Positions 26,815 to 37,001 of a stretch of 64,000 nt of DNA are shown piece after piece. The stretch's first letter is position 1. The number at the start of each line of letters is the position of its first letter. The translations under genes were made by a program, and so were the position numbers. The stretch is from Arsukibacterium perlucidum DSM 18276 (lineage in GTDB: Bacteria; Pseudomonadota; Gammaproteobacteria; Enterobacterales; Alteromonadaceae): positions 1-64,000 of the forward strand of contig NZ_KB907722.1 in the NCBI RefSeq assembly GCF_000382165.1, given 5' to 3'. The notes beneath the pieces are model-generated. The model was not told the origin of the DNA and ran no database searches. It saw only the letters and a program-made list of their open reading frames with translations.

Positions 26815-28806
26815 GTGTTGGATCAGCAGAGTCGGTGGCAACGGATATTGTTGGGATGTGTTTTCCTGTCGGGCATCCTGGCTATGAGTAGCCAGGCACA
26901 GCCAGGCGCAGGCCAGCTAAAAACAGCGTCCCCAGGCTCTGAACTCCCAACCTCAAAAAAACAGAATTCAGAACCGGCTGTGCGCCAGATGTTGGGCCAG
27001 AAGCTGATGCTCGACCTGCGCTACTATTGTCAGCAGGCAACGCCAGCCGGTGCCTGTCGCACGCCATTAACCAGTCTGCCAGCCGAACTGGCGGGGCTTA
27101 TCAGCCAGTATAATATTGGCGGGGTGATTCTGTTTGCCGAGAATCTGCAAGACAATCAGCAAATCATTACCCTGAACCGGCAATTACAGCAGGCTGCGGC
27201 CAGTTCGGCGTTAAAGCAGCCATTATTTATCAGTATTGACCAGGAGGGTGGCCGGGTGGCCCGCTTGCCGCGGCAACTGGCGACGTCATTCAGTGGCAAT
27301 ATGGCGATTGGTGCCACCTACCCGTTGCATGGTAACCATTTTGCCACACTGAGCGGTACCATCCTGGCTGATGAGTTACTGGCGCTGGGTATTAACGTTA
27401 ATTTTGCGCCAACGGTAGATGTCAACGTTAACCCCGACAACCCGGTAATAAATGTCCGCGCGTTTGCTGAAAACCCGGCTGTCGTGGCTGAACTGGGTGG
27501 TGCTATGACGGCGGCTATGCAACAGCGCGGCGTGATAGCCGCACTGAAACACTTTCCGGGCCATGGTGATACCCATGTCGACAGCCATTTAGGCCTGCCG
27601 CGGGTAGAGCATAGCCGCAAGCAGATTGATCAGGTCGATTTACTGCCGTTCACCGAGATTATTAATAAGCAGCAGCCGGGCATGATTATGACAGCGCATA
27701 TTCAGTATCCGGCGCTGGACAGTACAACATTTACCGCTAAAGACGGCCAGCAAATGCTGAAACCGGCGACGTTATCGCGGGCTATCCTGCATGATTTACT
27801 GCGCCAGCAGCTGGGCTACAATGGCCTGATTGTTACCGATGCGCTGGATATGGCGGGGATCAGCCATTTTTTCAGCCCGCACGATGCGGTAATTGCTACT
27901 TTTGCAGCCGGCGCTGATATTGCGCTGATGCCGGTAAAACTGCAAGGCCCGGCCGAACTGGCAAATTTAGCGGCATTATTAACGGCATTGGAGCAGGCCG
28001 TAGAAAATGGTGAGCTGGACCGCACCGAGTTACGCGCTTCTTATCAGCGGATCATTAAGCTGAAGCAACAGTATCCGCTATTGCCGGAGGGCACTGCCGC
28101 TGCCCAGCTGGCGAAGGCAGATAAATTACTGGGTAGCCCGGCGCATCGCCAGGCTGAGCTGGCGCTGGCACAGGCGGCTATCACTCGGATCCCGTCTGCT
28201 GAGCATGCTAATAAAGCAACACTGCCGGCGCTTAACGGCAAGCAGATTGTGCTGATCATGCCAGATAGTAATAAAGCAGCAGCGCTCAGTCTGGCTTTAC
28301 AGCAACAAAGCCGCCAGCCGCTTAGTATCCGTAGCCTGAGTTTATTGCAGGACGATCTGAGCGAGGCCGGCACGTTACTGGCACAAGCTGATGTGGTGAT
28401 CAGCGGTTTTATTACGCCGATGCCATCGCTGGCTGAAATTGGCGGAATGGACGACGTTAGTGCCCTTGGCCCACTGGCAGCCCGTTATCAGCGCCAGCAA
28501 CAGGATTTTCTGAGCTTACTGCGCCAGGTTAAGCAGTCGCAAACCCCTCATCTGTTTATCAGCCTGCGCGCGCCCTATGATGCGGCCATTTATGGTCAGT
28601 ATGCCGATGTCTCTCTGGCCAGCTACGCTTATAACAGTGAAGATAACGCCATTGCAGCGGGTGATCCCGGTGCAACCTATACTGCGCTGGCCCGGGTATT
28701 GCTGGGCCAGGCAGAGCCAACCGGCAGTTTGCCGGTAACGGTAAAACCAGCAAGCACTGAGTTGGCAGCGCCGGCTAAGCCGAATAAGCAGGACAGCGCG
28801 CATTGA
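26815..28806 (+). CDS. nagZ: Secreted two-domain beta-N-acetylglucosaminidase (GH3, NagZ)
   Basis: A glycoside hydrolase family 3 enzyme of about 663 residues that releases GlcNAc from muropeptide chains. The family signature KHFPGHGDTHVDSH (residues 245-258) includes the Asp252-His254 pair, a dyad like that in B. subtilis NagZ; the nucleophile is Asp342 in VTDALDMAG. A second domain of about 250 residues follows. The cytosolic enterobacterial NagZ has only about 340 residues. GTG 26815 is chosen because GGAG lies eight bases upstream and because a signal peptide follows (ILLGCVFLSGILAMSSQAQ); the frame itself is open back to 26620 into the symporter gene. It is divergent from the MurNAc operon and overlaps nagX. 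Confidence 0.88.
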   Translation: MLDQQSRWQRILLGCVFLSGILAMSSQAQPGAGQLKTASPGSELPTSKKQNSEPAVRQMLGQKLMLDLRYYCQQATPAGACRTPLTSLPAELAGLISQYNIGGVILFAENLQDNQQIITLNRQLQQAAASSALKQPLFISIDQEGGRVARLPRQLATSFSGNMAIGATYPLHGNHFATLSGTILADELLALGINVNFAPTVDVNVNPDNPVINVRAFAENPAVVAELGGAMTAAMQQRGVIAALKHFPGHGDTHVDSHLGLPRVEHSRKQIDQVDLLPFTEIINKQQPGMIMTAHIQYPALDSTTFTAKDGQQMLKPATLSRAILHDLLRQQLGYNGLIVTDALDMAGISHFFSPHDAVIATFAAGADIALMPVKLQGPAELANLAALLTALEQAVENGELDRTELRASYQRIIKLKQQYPLLPEGTAAAQLAKADKLLGSPAHRQAELALAQAAITRIPSAEHANKATLPALNGKQIVLIMPDSNKAAALSLALQQQSRQPLSIRSLSLLQDDLSEAGTLLAQADVVISGFITPMPSLAEIGGMDDVSALGPLAARYQRQQQDFLSLLRQVKQSQTPHLFISLRAPYDAAIYGQYADVSLASYAYNSEDNAIAAGDPGATYTALARVLLGQAEPTGSLPVTVKPASTELAAPAKPNKQDSAH

Positions 28807-30029
28807 TGCCTGCATGGTTTAAAGCCCATTGCGATGCCATTCTGGCAACCTTGCCACCGCAGCGGTTGCTGGCGCTGGATGCGCTGCGCGGCATAACTAT
28901 TACTGCGATGATTCTGGTGAATAACCCGGGTAGCTGGAGCCATGTATACGGCCCGCTGCGTCACGCAGAGTGGCACGGCTGGACGGTTACTGATCTGATT
29001 TTCCCGTTCTTTATTGTTATTGTCGGCATGTCGCTGCAGCTCAGCCTGCAGCGGCAAAGCATTCAGGGTCAACATAGTCAGGGCCAACAAAGTCAGGCTA
29101 ACTGGCAGCTTATCCGTCATGCGGCGGTCCGCAGCCTTAAGCTGTTTGGTTTGGGGCTGTTTCTGGCATTGTTTTACTATAACTTTGCCAACCCGGCTTA
29201 CAGCTATCTTGAGCAAAAACTGCTGACCCTGCGCTGGCTGGGCGTATTACAGCGCATTGGCCTGGTGTACTTCGCTACCGTGCTGATTGTATTGTACTGT
29301 GGCACCCGCGGCCGGATAGGCTGGTTAGTTGGCTTATGCGTGTTGTATTTGCTTTGCATGTGGTATTTGCCGTATCAGGACAGCTATGGCAATACTTTTA
29401 GTGGCCTGCTGCTATTTGGTAACAGCTTTGCGGCCTGGCTCGACCATACGCTGCTGGGGGTTAATCACGTATATTATCGTACTGCCACGCCCTTTACCTT
29501 CGACCCTGAAGGGATTTGGTCTACCCTGCCTGCTATTGCCAGCTGTTTAACTGGCGTATTGCTGGCCCAGTGGTTACAAACTGATCGCCAGCTGGCCCAT
29601 AAAATTCGTGGCCTGCTGCTGGCAGGCGTAATAGCGGTATGGCTGGCCGAGTTGTGGCACTTTAGTTTACCTATTAATAAAAGCCTGTGGACCCCCAGTT
29701 TTGTGCTGTTAAGTAGCGGTTTCTGTGCCATTGCTCTGGCAGCCTGTATCTGGTTGTGTGACATAAAACGCTGGCGGCGCTGGAGTGCGCCTTTTGTGGT
29801 GTTTGGCGCTAATGCAATTTTGTTTTTTATGCTGGCCGGCATCATGGCAAGGGTGTTGGTGATGATCCCGGTTGGGGATGGTTTGCTGAAAGGCTGGTTA
29901 TTCAGCCGGTTGTTTCAACCGTCGTTCGGCAACCTGAATGGCTCACTGGCATTCGCGCTGGTTTTTCTGGCATTTTCTTACCTGTTAATGTACTGGTGCT
30001 ATCGTAAAGGGTACATATTTAAAGTTTAA
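28806..30029 (+). CDS. nagX: NagX-like membrane acyltransferase (DUF5009)
   Basis: A 407-residue membrane protein with about ten to eleven hydrophobic segments. The opening LALDALRGITITAMILVNNPGSWSHVY and the EWHGWTVTDLIFPFFIVIVGMSL segment are characteristic of NagX, the bacterial relative of human lysosomal heparan-alpha-glucosaminide N-acetyltransferase. NagX genes often accompany GlcNAc and chitin utilisation genes. Its ATG shares the A of the nagZ stop codon (TGATG), so the two are translationally coupled. In this position it would act on amino sugars in the envelope, but its true reaction in bacteria is uncertain. Confidence 0.82.
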   Translation: MPAWFKAHCDAILATLPPQRLLALDALRGITITAMILVNNPGSWSHVYGPLRHAEWHGWTVTDLIFPFFIVIVGMSLQLSLQRQSIQGQHSQGQQSQANWQLIRHAAVRSLKLFGLGLFLALFYYNFANPAYSYLEQKLLTLRWLGVLQRIGLVYFATVLIVLYCGTRGRIGWLVGLCVLYLLCMWYLPYQDSYGNTFSGLLLFGNSFAAWLDHTLLGVNHVYYRTATPFTFDPEGIWSTLPAIASCLTGVLLAQWLQTDRQLAHKIRGLLLAGVIAVWLAELWHFSLPINKSLWTPSFVLLSSGFCAIALAACIWLCDIKRWRRWSAPFVVFGANAILFFMLAGIMARVLVMIPVGDGLLKGWLFSRLFQPSFGNLNGSLAFALVFLAFSYLLMYWCYRKGYIFKV

Positions 30030-30111
30030 CGGTTGCAGCAGGCGCCGACATTTGCAATTTGGGCTGCCTGCAGTAAGCTCAATATCAGAATAATGAACAA
30101 GTGAAGTGTGT

Positions 30112-32700
30112 ATGCGCCGTGTTACCCTGTTGCTGGCATTGCTTGTGTTAACTGCCCAAGGGTTTATTTTTGCTGCAACCGCAGCTAACGTAACAGAACC
30201 GCCACCCAGCCGTCAGCTGGTGGTAGGTATTTATCAGAATCCACCGAAAATAGCGGTAACTGCCGATGGCAGTCCAACCGGTATTTTTGGCGATTTACTG
30301 CAGCATATTGCCGTCCGGGAACAATGGCAGTTAAAACCGGTAAGCTGCGACTGGGCTTACTGTCTGGAGCTGCTGAAAAGCGGTGATATCGATATTTTGC
30401 CTGATGTAGCCTTCAGCCTGCAGCGGGCGCAGGACATAAGTTTCCATCAAACCCCCGCCTTGTACAGCTGGTCCAGATTATACAGCCTGTCAGATCGCAA
30501 CATAACAAAGTTGGCTGATTTAGCGGGTCTGCAGGTGGCGGTGTTATTAAACAGTTCACAGTATGTTTTTTTGCAAAATTACAGCCAGCAACAGCAACTG
30601 GATATTAAGTTGCAGGGGGTTAAATCGCTGCAGGCAGCTTTTAACTTAGTAGCTGCCGGCCGGGCCGATGTCGCGGTGGCGAATCACTTATTTGGTGATA
30701 GCCGCGCAGCAGAGTTTCAATTACAGGCCAACCCGCTGCGCTTTGACCCTGTCGAACTGTTTTATGCCACGGCTTTGGGCAAGAATCAGGATGTATTAGA
30801 TACGATCGACCGTTATCTGCAGCAATGGCAATTCGACCCACAATCTTATTACTTTCAGACGGTTAATCGCTGGAGTCATGCTGATGTTAACGGTGGTGCT
30901 AATAATTCCCTGCTGCTGATATGGTCGGTATTAAGTGGTGTGTTATTGCTGCTCTGTGCTGTTGCGTTACTGTTTTATCACCGGCGTAGTAAGCGCCAGC
31001 TTAGCGAGTTGCAGCAGAGCCAGGACCGTTTAACAACTATTCTGAACAGTGTAGATGCCCATATTTATATTAAAGATAAACGCTCTCGCTATCAGTATGT
31101 TAATCATAAAGTGGCAGACCTGTTTGGCCGGCCTGCAGAGCAGATAGTGGGCCATACTGACAGCTTCTTCTTTGATGCGAAAACGGTCAGCCAGCTGCAA
31201 GTTAACGATCAGCGGGTATTGAGCAATGGCGAGCGGATTGTGGAAGAGGAGATAAATACAACCGCTGATGGCACCCAGCAACATGTGTATTTATCGGTTA
31301 AATTGCCGCTGCGCCATGCCAATGGCGACATTTATGCGTTGTGCGGTATTTCTACGGATATTACTGAACATAAGCAAAACCAGGCGGCAATTCATCAGCT
31401 GGCCTTTTATGATGTATTAACGTCGCTGCCCAACCGCCGCTTATTGCTGGAGCGACTGGAACAGGCATTCAGTCTGGCTGGCCGTATTGCTTGTCAGGGG
31501 GCCGTGTTGTTTATTGACCTTGATCACTTTAAAGATCTGAATGATATCCTGGGCCATGCAGTAGGGGATGAACTGCTAAGCCAGGTTGCCAGCCGGCTGA
31601 ACGCTCAGCTGCGAAAAAGTGATACCCTGGCCCGCTTTGGCGGCGATGAATTTGTTGTCTTGTTAACCGAATTACAACCACGGCCCGATTTAGCCGGCCA
31701 GCGGGTAGAGCTACTGGCTATGAAGCTGATGGAAATGCTGAGCCAACCGTTTCAGCTGGCCGAGCGCACCTATACCATCAGCGCCAGTATTGGCATAGCC
31801 ATGTTCAGCGACGCTGACAATGTTGACGAACTGCTGCAGCGGGCCGATTTAGCGATGTACGATGCTAAAAACCGCGGCCGTAACCGCTATTGTTTTTATG
31901 ACAGTAAGCTACAAGCCAAGGTGCTGGCGAGATCGGCAATGCATACTGGTTTGCGGCATGCGTTAAGCCAACAACAGTTTAGTTTGTATTTTCAGCCGCA
32001 GTATCACAGTGATGGTCAGGTGCTGGGCGCCGAGGTGCTGCTGCGCTGGTTTGACCCTGAACTGGGCCAGGTATCCCCCGCTGAATTTATACCACTGGCC
32101 GAAGACAGTGGCTTAATTTTGCCGATTGGCGCTTGGGTATTACAACAAAGTTGTCAGCAACTGGCCGACTGGCAACATGATAAAGTGAAAGCAGGCTGGC
32201 ACCTGGCGGTTAATTTAAGTGTCCGCCAGCTGCATGATCCAAAATTTGTAGAATTAGTCAGTGATACCCTGGCCCAGACCGGCGCCAATCCGGCAAATTT
32301 AGTACTGGAGCTGACAGAAACCCAGTTACTGCAGGAAATTGAAGCGGTTATCGTTAAAATGGAGCAATTGGGTAAGTTAGGTGTACGATTTTCACTGGAC
32401 GACTTTGGTACCGGTTACTCGTCACTCAGTTACTTAAAGCGCTTGCCGCTTAATCAGTTGAAAATAGACGGCAGCTTTGTGCGCGATATCCTGGACGACC
32501 CCAGCGATGAGGCCATTATCAGGACTATTCTGGCGCTGGGTAACAGCCTCGAGTTGACTGTGATAGCAGAGGGCGTAGAGACAGTGGCGCAATATCTGGC
32601 ATTGCGCCAATTAGGATGTCAGCAGTTTCAGGGTTATCTGCTGGGGCGGCCGGCACCGGTTACTGAATTGAGCTGTGCTCAGCAGACGCCGGGGTTATAA
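30112..32700 (+). CDS. Sensor with periplasmic substrate-binding domain, PAS, GGDEF and EAL
   Basis: An 862-residue c-di-GMP signalling protein. Order: signal peptide; periplasmic SBP_bac_3-like domain (about 35-255, VVGIYQNPPKIAVTADGSP and LLKSGDIDILPDV); transmembrane helix (about 270-292); PAS domain (about 300-420); GGDEF domain with the motif intact at 510-514 (ARFGGDEFVVLL), DLDHFKDLNDILGH before it; EAL domain with EVL at 641-643, and later LDDFGTGYSSLSYLKRLP and AEGVET. GGDEF makes c-di-GMP and EAL breaks it down; with both motifs nearly complete either activity is possible. It likely senses an amino acid or similar small molecule. ATG 30112 was preferred to GTG 30106. Confidence 0.9.
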   Translation: MRRVTLLLALLVLTAQGFIFAATAANVTEPPPSRQLVVGIYQNPPKIAVTADGSPTGIFGDLLQHIAVREQWQLKPVSCDWAYCLELLKSGDIDILPDVAFSLQRAQDISFHQTPALYSWSRLYSLSDRNITKLADLAGLQVAVLLNSSQYVFLQNYSQQQQLDIKLQGVKSLQAAFNLVAAGRADVAVANHLFGDSRAAEFQLQANPLRFDPVELFYATALGKNQDVLDTIDRYLQQWQFDPQSYYFQTVNRWSHADVNGGANNSLLLIWSVLSGVLLLLCAVALLFYHRRSKRQLSELQQSQDRLTTILNSVDAHIYIKDKRSRYQYVNHKVADLFGRPAEQIVGHTDSFFFDAKTVSQLQVNDQRVLSNGERIVEEEINTTADGTQQHVYLSVKLPLRHANGDIYALCGISTDITEHKQNQAAIHQLAFYDVLTSLPNRRLLLERLEQAFSLAGRIACQGAVLFIDLDHFKDLNDILGHAVGDELLSQVASRLNAQLRKSDTLARFGGDEFVVLLTELQPRPDLAGQRVELLAMKLMEMLSQPFQLAERTYTISASIGIAMFSDADNVDELLQRADLAMYDAKNRGRNRYCFYDSKLQAKVLARSAMHTGLRHALSQQQFSLYFQPQYHSDGQVLGAEVLLRWFDPELGQVSPAEFIPLAEDSGLILPIGAWVLQQSCQQLADWQHDKVKAGWHLAVNLSVRQLHDPKFVELVSDTLAQTGANPANLVLELTETQLLQEIEAVIVKMEQLGKLGVRFSLDDFGTGYSSLSYLKRLPLNQLKIDGSFVRDILDDPSDEAIIRTILALGNSLELTVIAEGVETVAQYLALRQLGCQQFQGYLLGRPAPVTELSCAQQTPGL

Positions 32701-32719
32701 CCAGCCAATCCTGCTATTG

Positions 32720-33394
32720 CTATGACCAGAGTGCCAGCCGGCCGAGAAACAACTGGCCGTGCTGCGACAGTAACCACAACAGCAAAATGCCATTGCCGAT
32801 AATAACCAGTAAAAATTCACGTTGAAATAAGAACTTACGTTTTTTATGCGATAGCTTCTTCTGAGCCAGCAGGGCGCCGGGCCAGCCACCAATTAAACTG
32901 AACAGCTGCAGGCTCTGCTCCGGCAGGCGCTGGCCCTGGCGGGCTATTGCTGCGGCCTTGTCGGCACGGTACAGCCAGTAAGTGAACAAGCTGGCTTCAA
33001 TGTATAAGATGGGCAGCACATAGGGCAGGGTACCAAATAGCAAGGCGATAACTACCAGCACCAGAAAGGCGCAGCGAAAATACAAGGCCACATCCTGAGT
33101 GTAATCAAGGTCTATGAAATCGGGATTAGCCAGTAGTGTGGCTTTAGCAGGGGCAGCGATAACTTTTAATTGGGTAGCAATGGGCCGGTCTTGTTTATCT
33201 TTGGCCAGAGTAAATTGCAGGCGGCAGCCTTCCGCCGGACGGATTTTGCTGTCAGTGAAATCACGGATATGAAAAAACAGTTGCCGGTTCTCGGGATCCG
33301 GCGCCAGGTTATCCGGTAATACAAAACCGAAACCTTTATCGTCGCGCCAGTGCACCACCTTGCCCGTCAACTGTTCTGGCTCTGTTGGCTGCAT
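32720..33394 (-). CDS. Cold-shock-like domain fused to DUF1294 membrane domain
   Basis: A 224-residue protein. Residues about 8-80 form a cold-shock-like nucleic-acid-binding fold (GKVVHWRDDKGFGFVLPD, then LFFHIRDF), and the C-terminal part has two to three membrane helices ending in the DUF1294 pattern (LQLFSLIGGWPGALLAQKKLSHKKRKFLFQ). This combination is common in proteobacteria; its function is not known. It converges with the GGDEF/EAL gene, stops being 20 bp apart, and is separated from nadC by 106 bp. An RNA-linked role at the membrane is possible but unproven. Confidence 0.82.
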   Translation of the reverse strand: MQPTEPEQLTGKVVHWRDDKGFGFVLPDNLAPDPENRQLFFHIRDFTDSKIRPAEGCRLQFTLAKDKQDRPIATQLKVIAAPAKATLLANPDFIDLDYTQDVALYFRCAFLVLVVIALLFGTLPYVLPILYIEASLFTYWLYRADKAAAIARQGQRLPEQSLQLFSLIGGWPGALLAQKKLSHKKRKFLFQREFLLVIIGNGILLLWLLSQHGQLFLGRLALWS

Positions 33395-33500
33395 TGACTA
33401 TTACCAAACCTCAGGTGTTGCAATAGCGAGAGTTTATCAGAAGTTTACTGAACAGTGGTTTAACGAGTTAGTAGAACTTTAGTTGCAAACCGCAGCTGTT

Positions 33501-34923
<1,423 letters not shown>

Positions 34924-34991
34924 TCACTGGCCTCAACATTGACAATGGCGGTCTAGCTTAATCACAGTGCGGGCTAAAGGCAAAAATTCCG

Positions 34992-35576
34992 ATGAAAACT
35001 GCTCCCCGGCAATCTTGTCCACCAATCTTGCAGCGCCCTTCCACTCATTTTGATGAACGGCCGGAGGGCGAGCCGGTAAGCCTGCTGGTTATCCATAATA
35101 TCAGTTTGCCCGCCGGCAACTTTGCCAGTGCCCCGCAGCAGGGCTGCCATGTAGACAACTTATTCTGTGGGACGCTCGATTGCAGTGCTCATCCAGACTT
35201 TGCCTCGCTAAAAGGGATCAGAGTCGCCGCTCATTGTGTGATCTGGCGTGATGGCAGTATTTTTCAGTATGTGCCTTTTGCCAAAAGAGCTTGGCATGCC
35301 GGCCAGAGTGAGTTCGCTGGTCGGGCCAGCTGTAACGATTATTCGATAGGGATAGAGTTAGAAGGCAGCGATAATTTACCGTATACTGAGCAACAGTACC
35401 AAAGCCTGATAGCCTTAAGCCAATACTTGCTGGCATGCTATAAGGACATCAGCCCACAGCGGATTGTCGGCCACTGCGATATCGCTCCCGGGCGCAAAAC
35501 GGATCCCGGGCCGGCGTTTGACTGGGCATATTATCGGGCTGCAATTCGAGCCGCAATCAAGGAGAACAGGGAATGA
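34992..35576 (+). CDS. ampD: 1,6-anhydro-N-acetylmuramyl-L-alanine amidase
   Basis: A 194-residue zinc amidase of the amidase_2 family. AmpD cuts the bond between anhydro-MurNAc and the stem peptide in the cytoplasm during cell-wall recycling. Zinc ligands are visible in LLVIHNISLPAG and VGHCDIAPGRKTDPGPAFDW, and the mid-region RVAAHCVIWRDGSIFQYVPFAKRAWHAG is typical. No signal peptide is present, consistent with the cytosolic recycling enzyme. It overlaps ampE by four bases. In Enterobacteria loss of AmpD induces AmpC; no ampC or ampR lies here. Confidence 0.94.
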   Translation: MKTAPRQSCPPILQRPSTHFDERPEGEPVSLLVIHNISLPAGNFASAPQQGCHVDNLFCGTLDCSAHPDFASLKGIRVAAHCVIWRDGSIFQYVPFAKRAWHAGQSEFAGRASCNDYSIGIELEGSDNLPYTEQQYQSLIALSQYLLACYKDISPQRIVGHCDIAPGRKTDPGPAFDWAYYRAAIRAAIKENRE

Positions 35577-36478
35577 CGTTAATCAGTATGTTGCTGGCGT
35601 TAATTATCGAGCGACTGGCGGTACGCAGTGATGCCTGGCAGGCACAGCTCTATGTAAAAGCCTATATGCAGCTTAGTTTGAAAACCCCGCTGGCCAGGCT
35701 GGCCAGTAATCAACTGGGCCAGTATTTATGGTTGTTGTTGCCGGGCGCTGTAGTAGCGTTGGTACTGTGTCTGGTAGATAACCGCCTGCTTACCCTGATT
35801 GTTAACACCCTGGTACTGTTACTTGGCATTGGTTGCTGGCACTATCGCCAGTTGTACAAACAATATCTGAATGCGCAGGAGCGCGGCGATGCCGAAGCAG
35901 CGCACCTGGCGATGCAACAAATTCGTACCGACAGTGGTAGCAGTTTTGAGCAAAACAGTTATGGCCAGACCCTGATCTGGCTGAACTTTCGCTATTACGC
36001 CGCGACAGCATTCTGGTTTTTACTACTGGGCGCTTTTGGCGTGATTACCTATGTACTGCTGCGCCAGCTGCAGGAACGCTTATCATTAGTAGCTGCAGAC
36101 GCAAGCACAGCAGCGACGGCTGACAGTGACGAAGTGGTTGCAGCCTATGCTGCTCTGCAACCAGAAACCGCAGGGCCGGATGCTGTGCATTACCTGACAT
36201 ATTGGGCGCAGTGGTTGCCAACCCGGTTATTTGGCTTAGGCTTTGCGTTAGTGGGTTATTTTTCGCGGGCATCCAACGCCTTGTTAGCTTACTTTATGGA
36301 TTTTAGCACCGACAACGAGCAGGTATTGACTGAAGTTGCTACGGCGGCTGAGCCGCTGGAACAGGAGCAAATTAATACCCTGGATGAAAGCAGCGCCATG
36401 GTGCAGTTAGCCAAACGCAATATGTTGTTCTTTCTGGCCGTGGTAGCAGTGTTAACCTTAAGCGGTTGGTTGCGCTGA
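35573..36478 (+). CDS. ampE: AmpE-like inner-membrane protein
   Basis: A 301-residue membrane protein with about four hydrophobic segments, starting MTLISMLLALIIERLAVRSDAW, like AmpE. The middle contains QIRTDSGSSFEQNSYGQTLIWLNFRYYAATAFWFLLLG, and RLFGLGFALVGYFSRASNALL later. AmpE is encoded with AmpD and has been proposed as a sensor or transporter in the ampicillin-resistance system; its action is not settled. Its start overlaps the ampD stop (ATGA), so translation is coupled. The next gene begins one base after its stop. Confidence 0.85.
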   Translation: MTLISMLLALIIERLAVRSDAWQAQLYVKAYMQLSLKTPLARLASNQLGQYLWLLLPGAVVALVLCLVDNRLLTLIVNTLVLLLGIGCWHYRQLYKQYLNAQERGDAEAAHLAMQQIRTDSGSSFEQNSYGQTLIWLNFRYYAATAFWFLLLGAFGVITYVLLRQLQERLSLVAADASTAATADSDEVVAAYAALQPETAGPDAVHYLTYWAQWLPTRLFGLGFALVGYFSRASNALLAYFMDFSTDNEQVLTEVATAAEPLEQEQINTLDESSAMVQLAKRNMLFFLAVVAVLTLSGWLR

Positions 36479-36479
36479 A

Positions 36480-36938
36480 ATGGCGCACTCTGCTGAGCAG
36501 TTACTGCCATATATTGCGGCAACCTTTGATCAGATGCCGTTTAACCGCTTGCTGGGGTTACAGGTAAGCCGGTTTGCTGATGATGAGGTTGAGGTACGGT
36601 TTCCCTGGGCTGAGCAGTTGGTGGGTAATCCTATCCAACAGATCCTGCACGGTGGGGTAATTGCCACCGTGCTGGATGTTGCCGGCGGCATGATGGCGGT
36701 GGCCAGTGCTCTGGGGCGGATCAGCGAAATAGAACAAAGCGAACTGGTGCAGCGCTTTGGTAAAATGAGCACTATTGATATTCGCACCGACTATTTGCGG
36801 CCCGGCCGGGGCAAAGAATTTATCGCCACTGCCAGAGTGATCCGCTCTGGTAACAAAGTGGCCGTGTGCCGAATGGAATTGCATAACGAACAAGGTGTGC
36901 ATATTGCACTGGGCACCGGTACTTATCTGGTGGGTTAG
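36480..36938 (+). CDS. PaaI/YigI-type hotdog-fold thioesterase
   Basis: A 152-residue acyl-CoA thioesterase with the hotdog fold. The helix and loop QQILHGGVIATVLDVAGGMMAV contains the conserved HGG and catalytic Asp region, followed by STIDIRTDYLRPGRGKEFIATARVIRSGNKVAVCRMEL. In E. coli the homologue yigI is next to rarD, as here, which supports a YigI assignment. It probably hydrolyses medium-chain or long-chain acyl-CoAs. The gene begins one base after ampE, so it may be part of the same transcript. Confidence 0.85.
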   Translation: MAHSAEQLLPYIAATFDQMPFNRLLGLQVSRFADDEVEVRFPWAEQLVGNPIQQILHGGVIATVLDVAGGMMAVASALGRISEIEQSELVQRFGKMSTIDIRTDYLRPGRGKEFIATARVIRSGNKVAVCRMELHNEQGVHIALGTGTYLVG

Positions 36939-37001
36939 TGCGTGTTAACGCTTGCTGCCTGAATTTCTTCGCTGTTGCAGCCAGCAATCTGGGGTTACAC
37001 A

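Noticed and set aside
30031-30075. Possible terminator after nagX (GCAGGC...GCCTGC)
   Set aside because: The arms pair imperfectly and no T run follows, so I could not support it.
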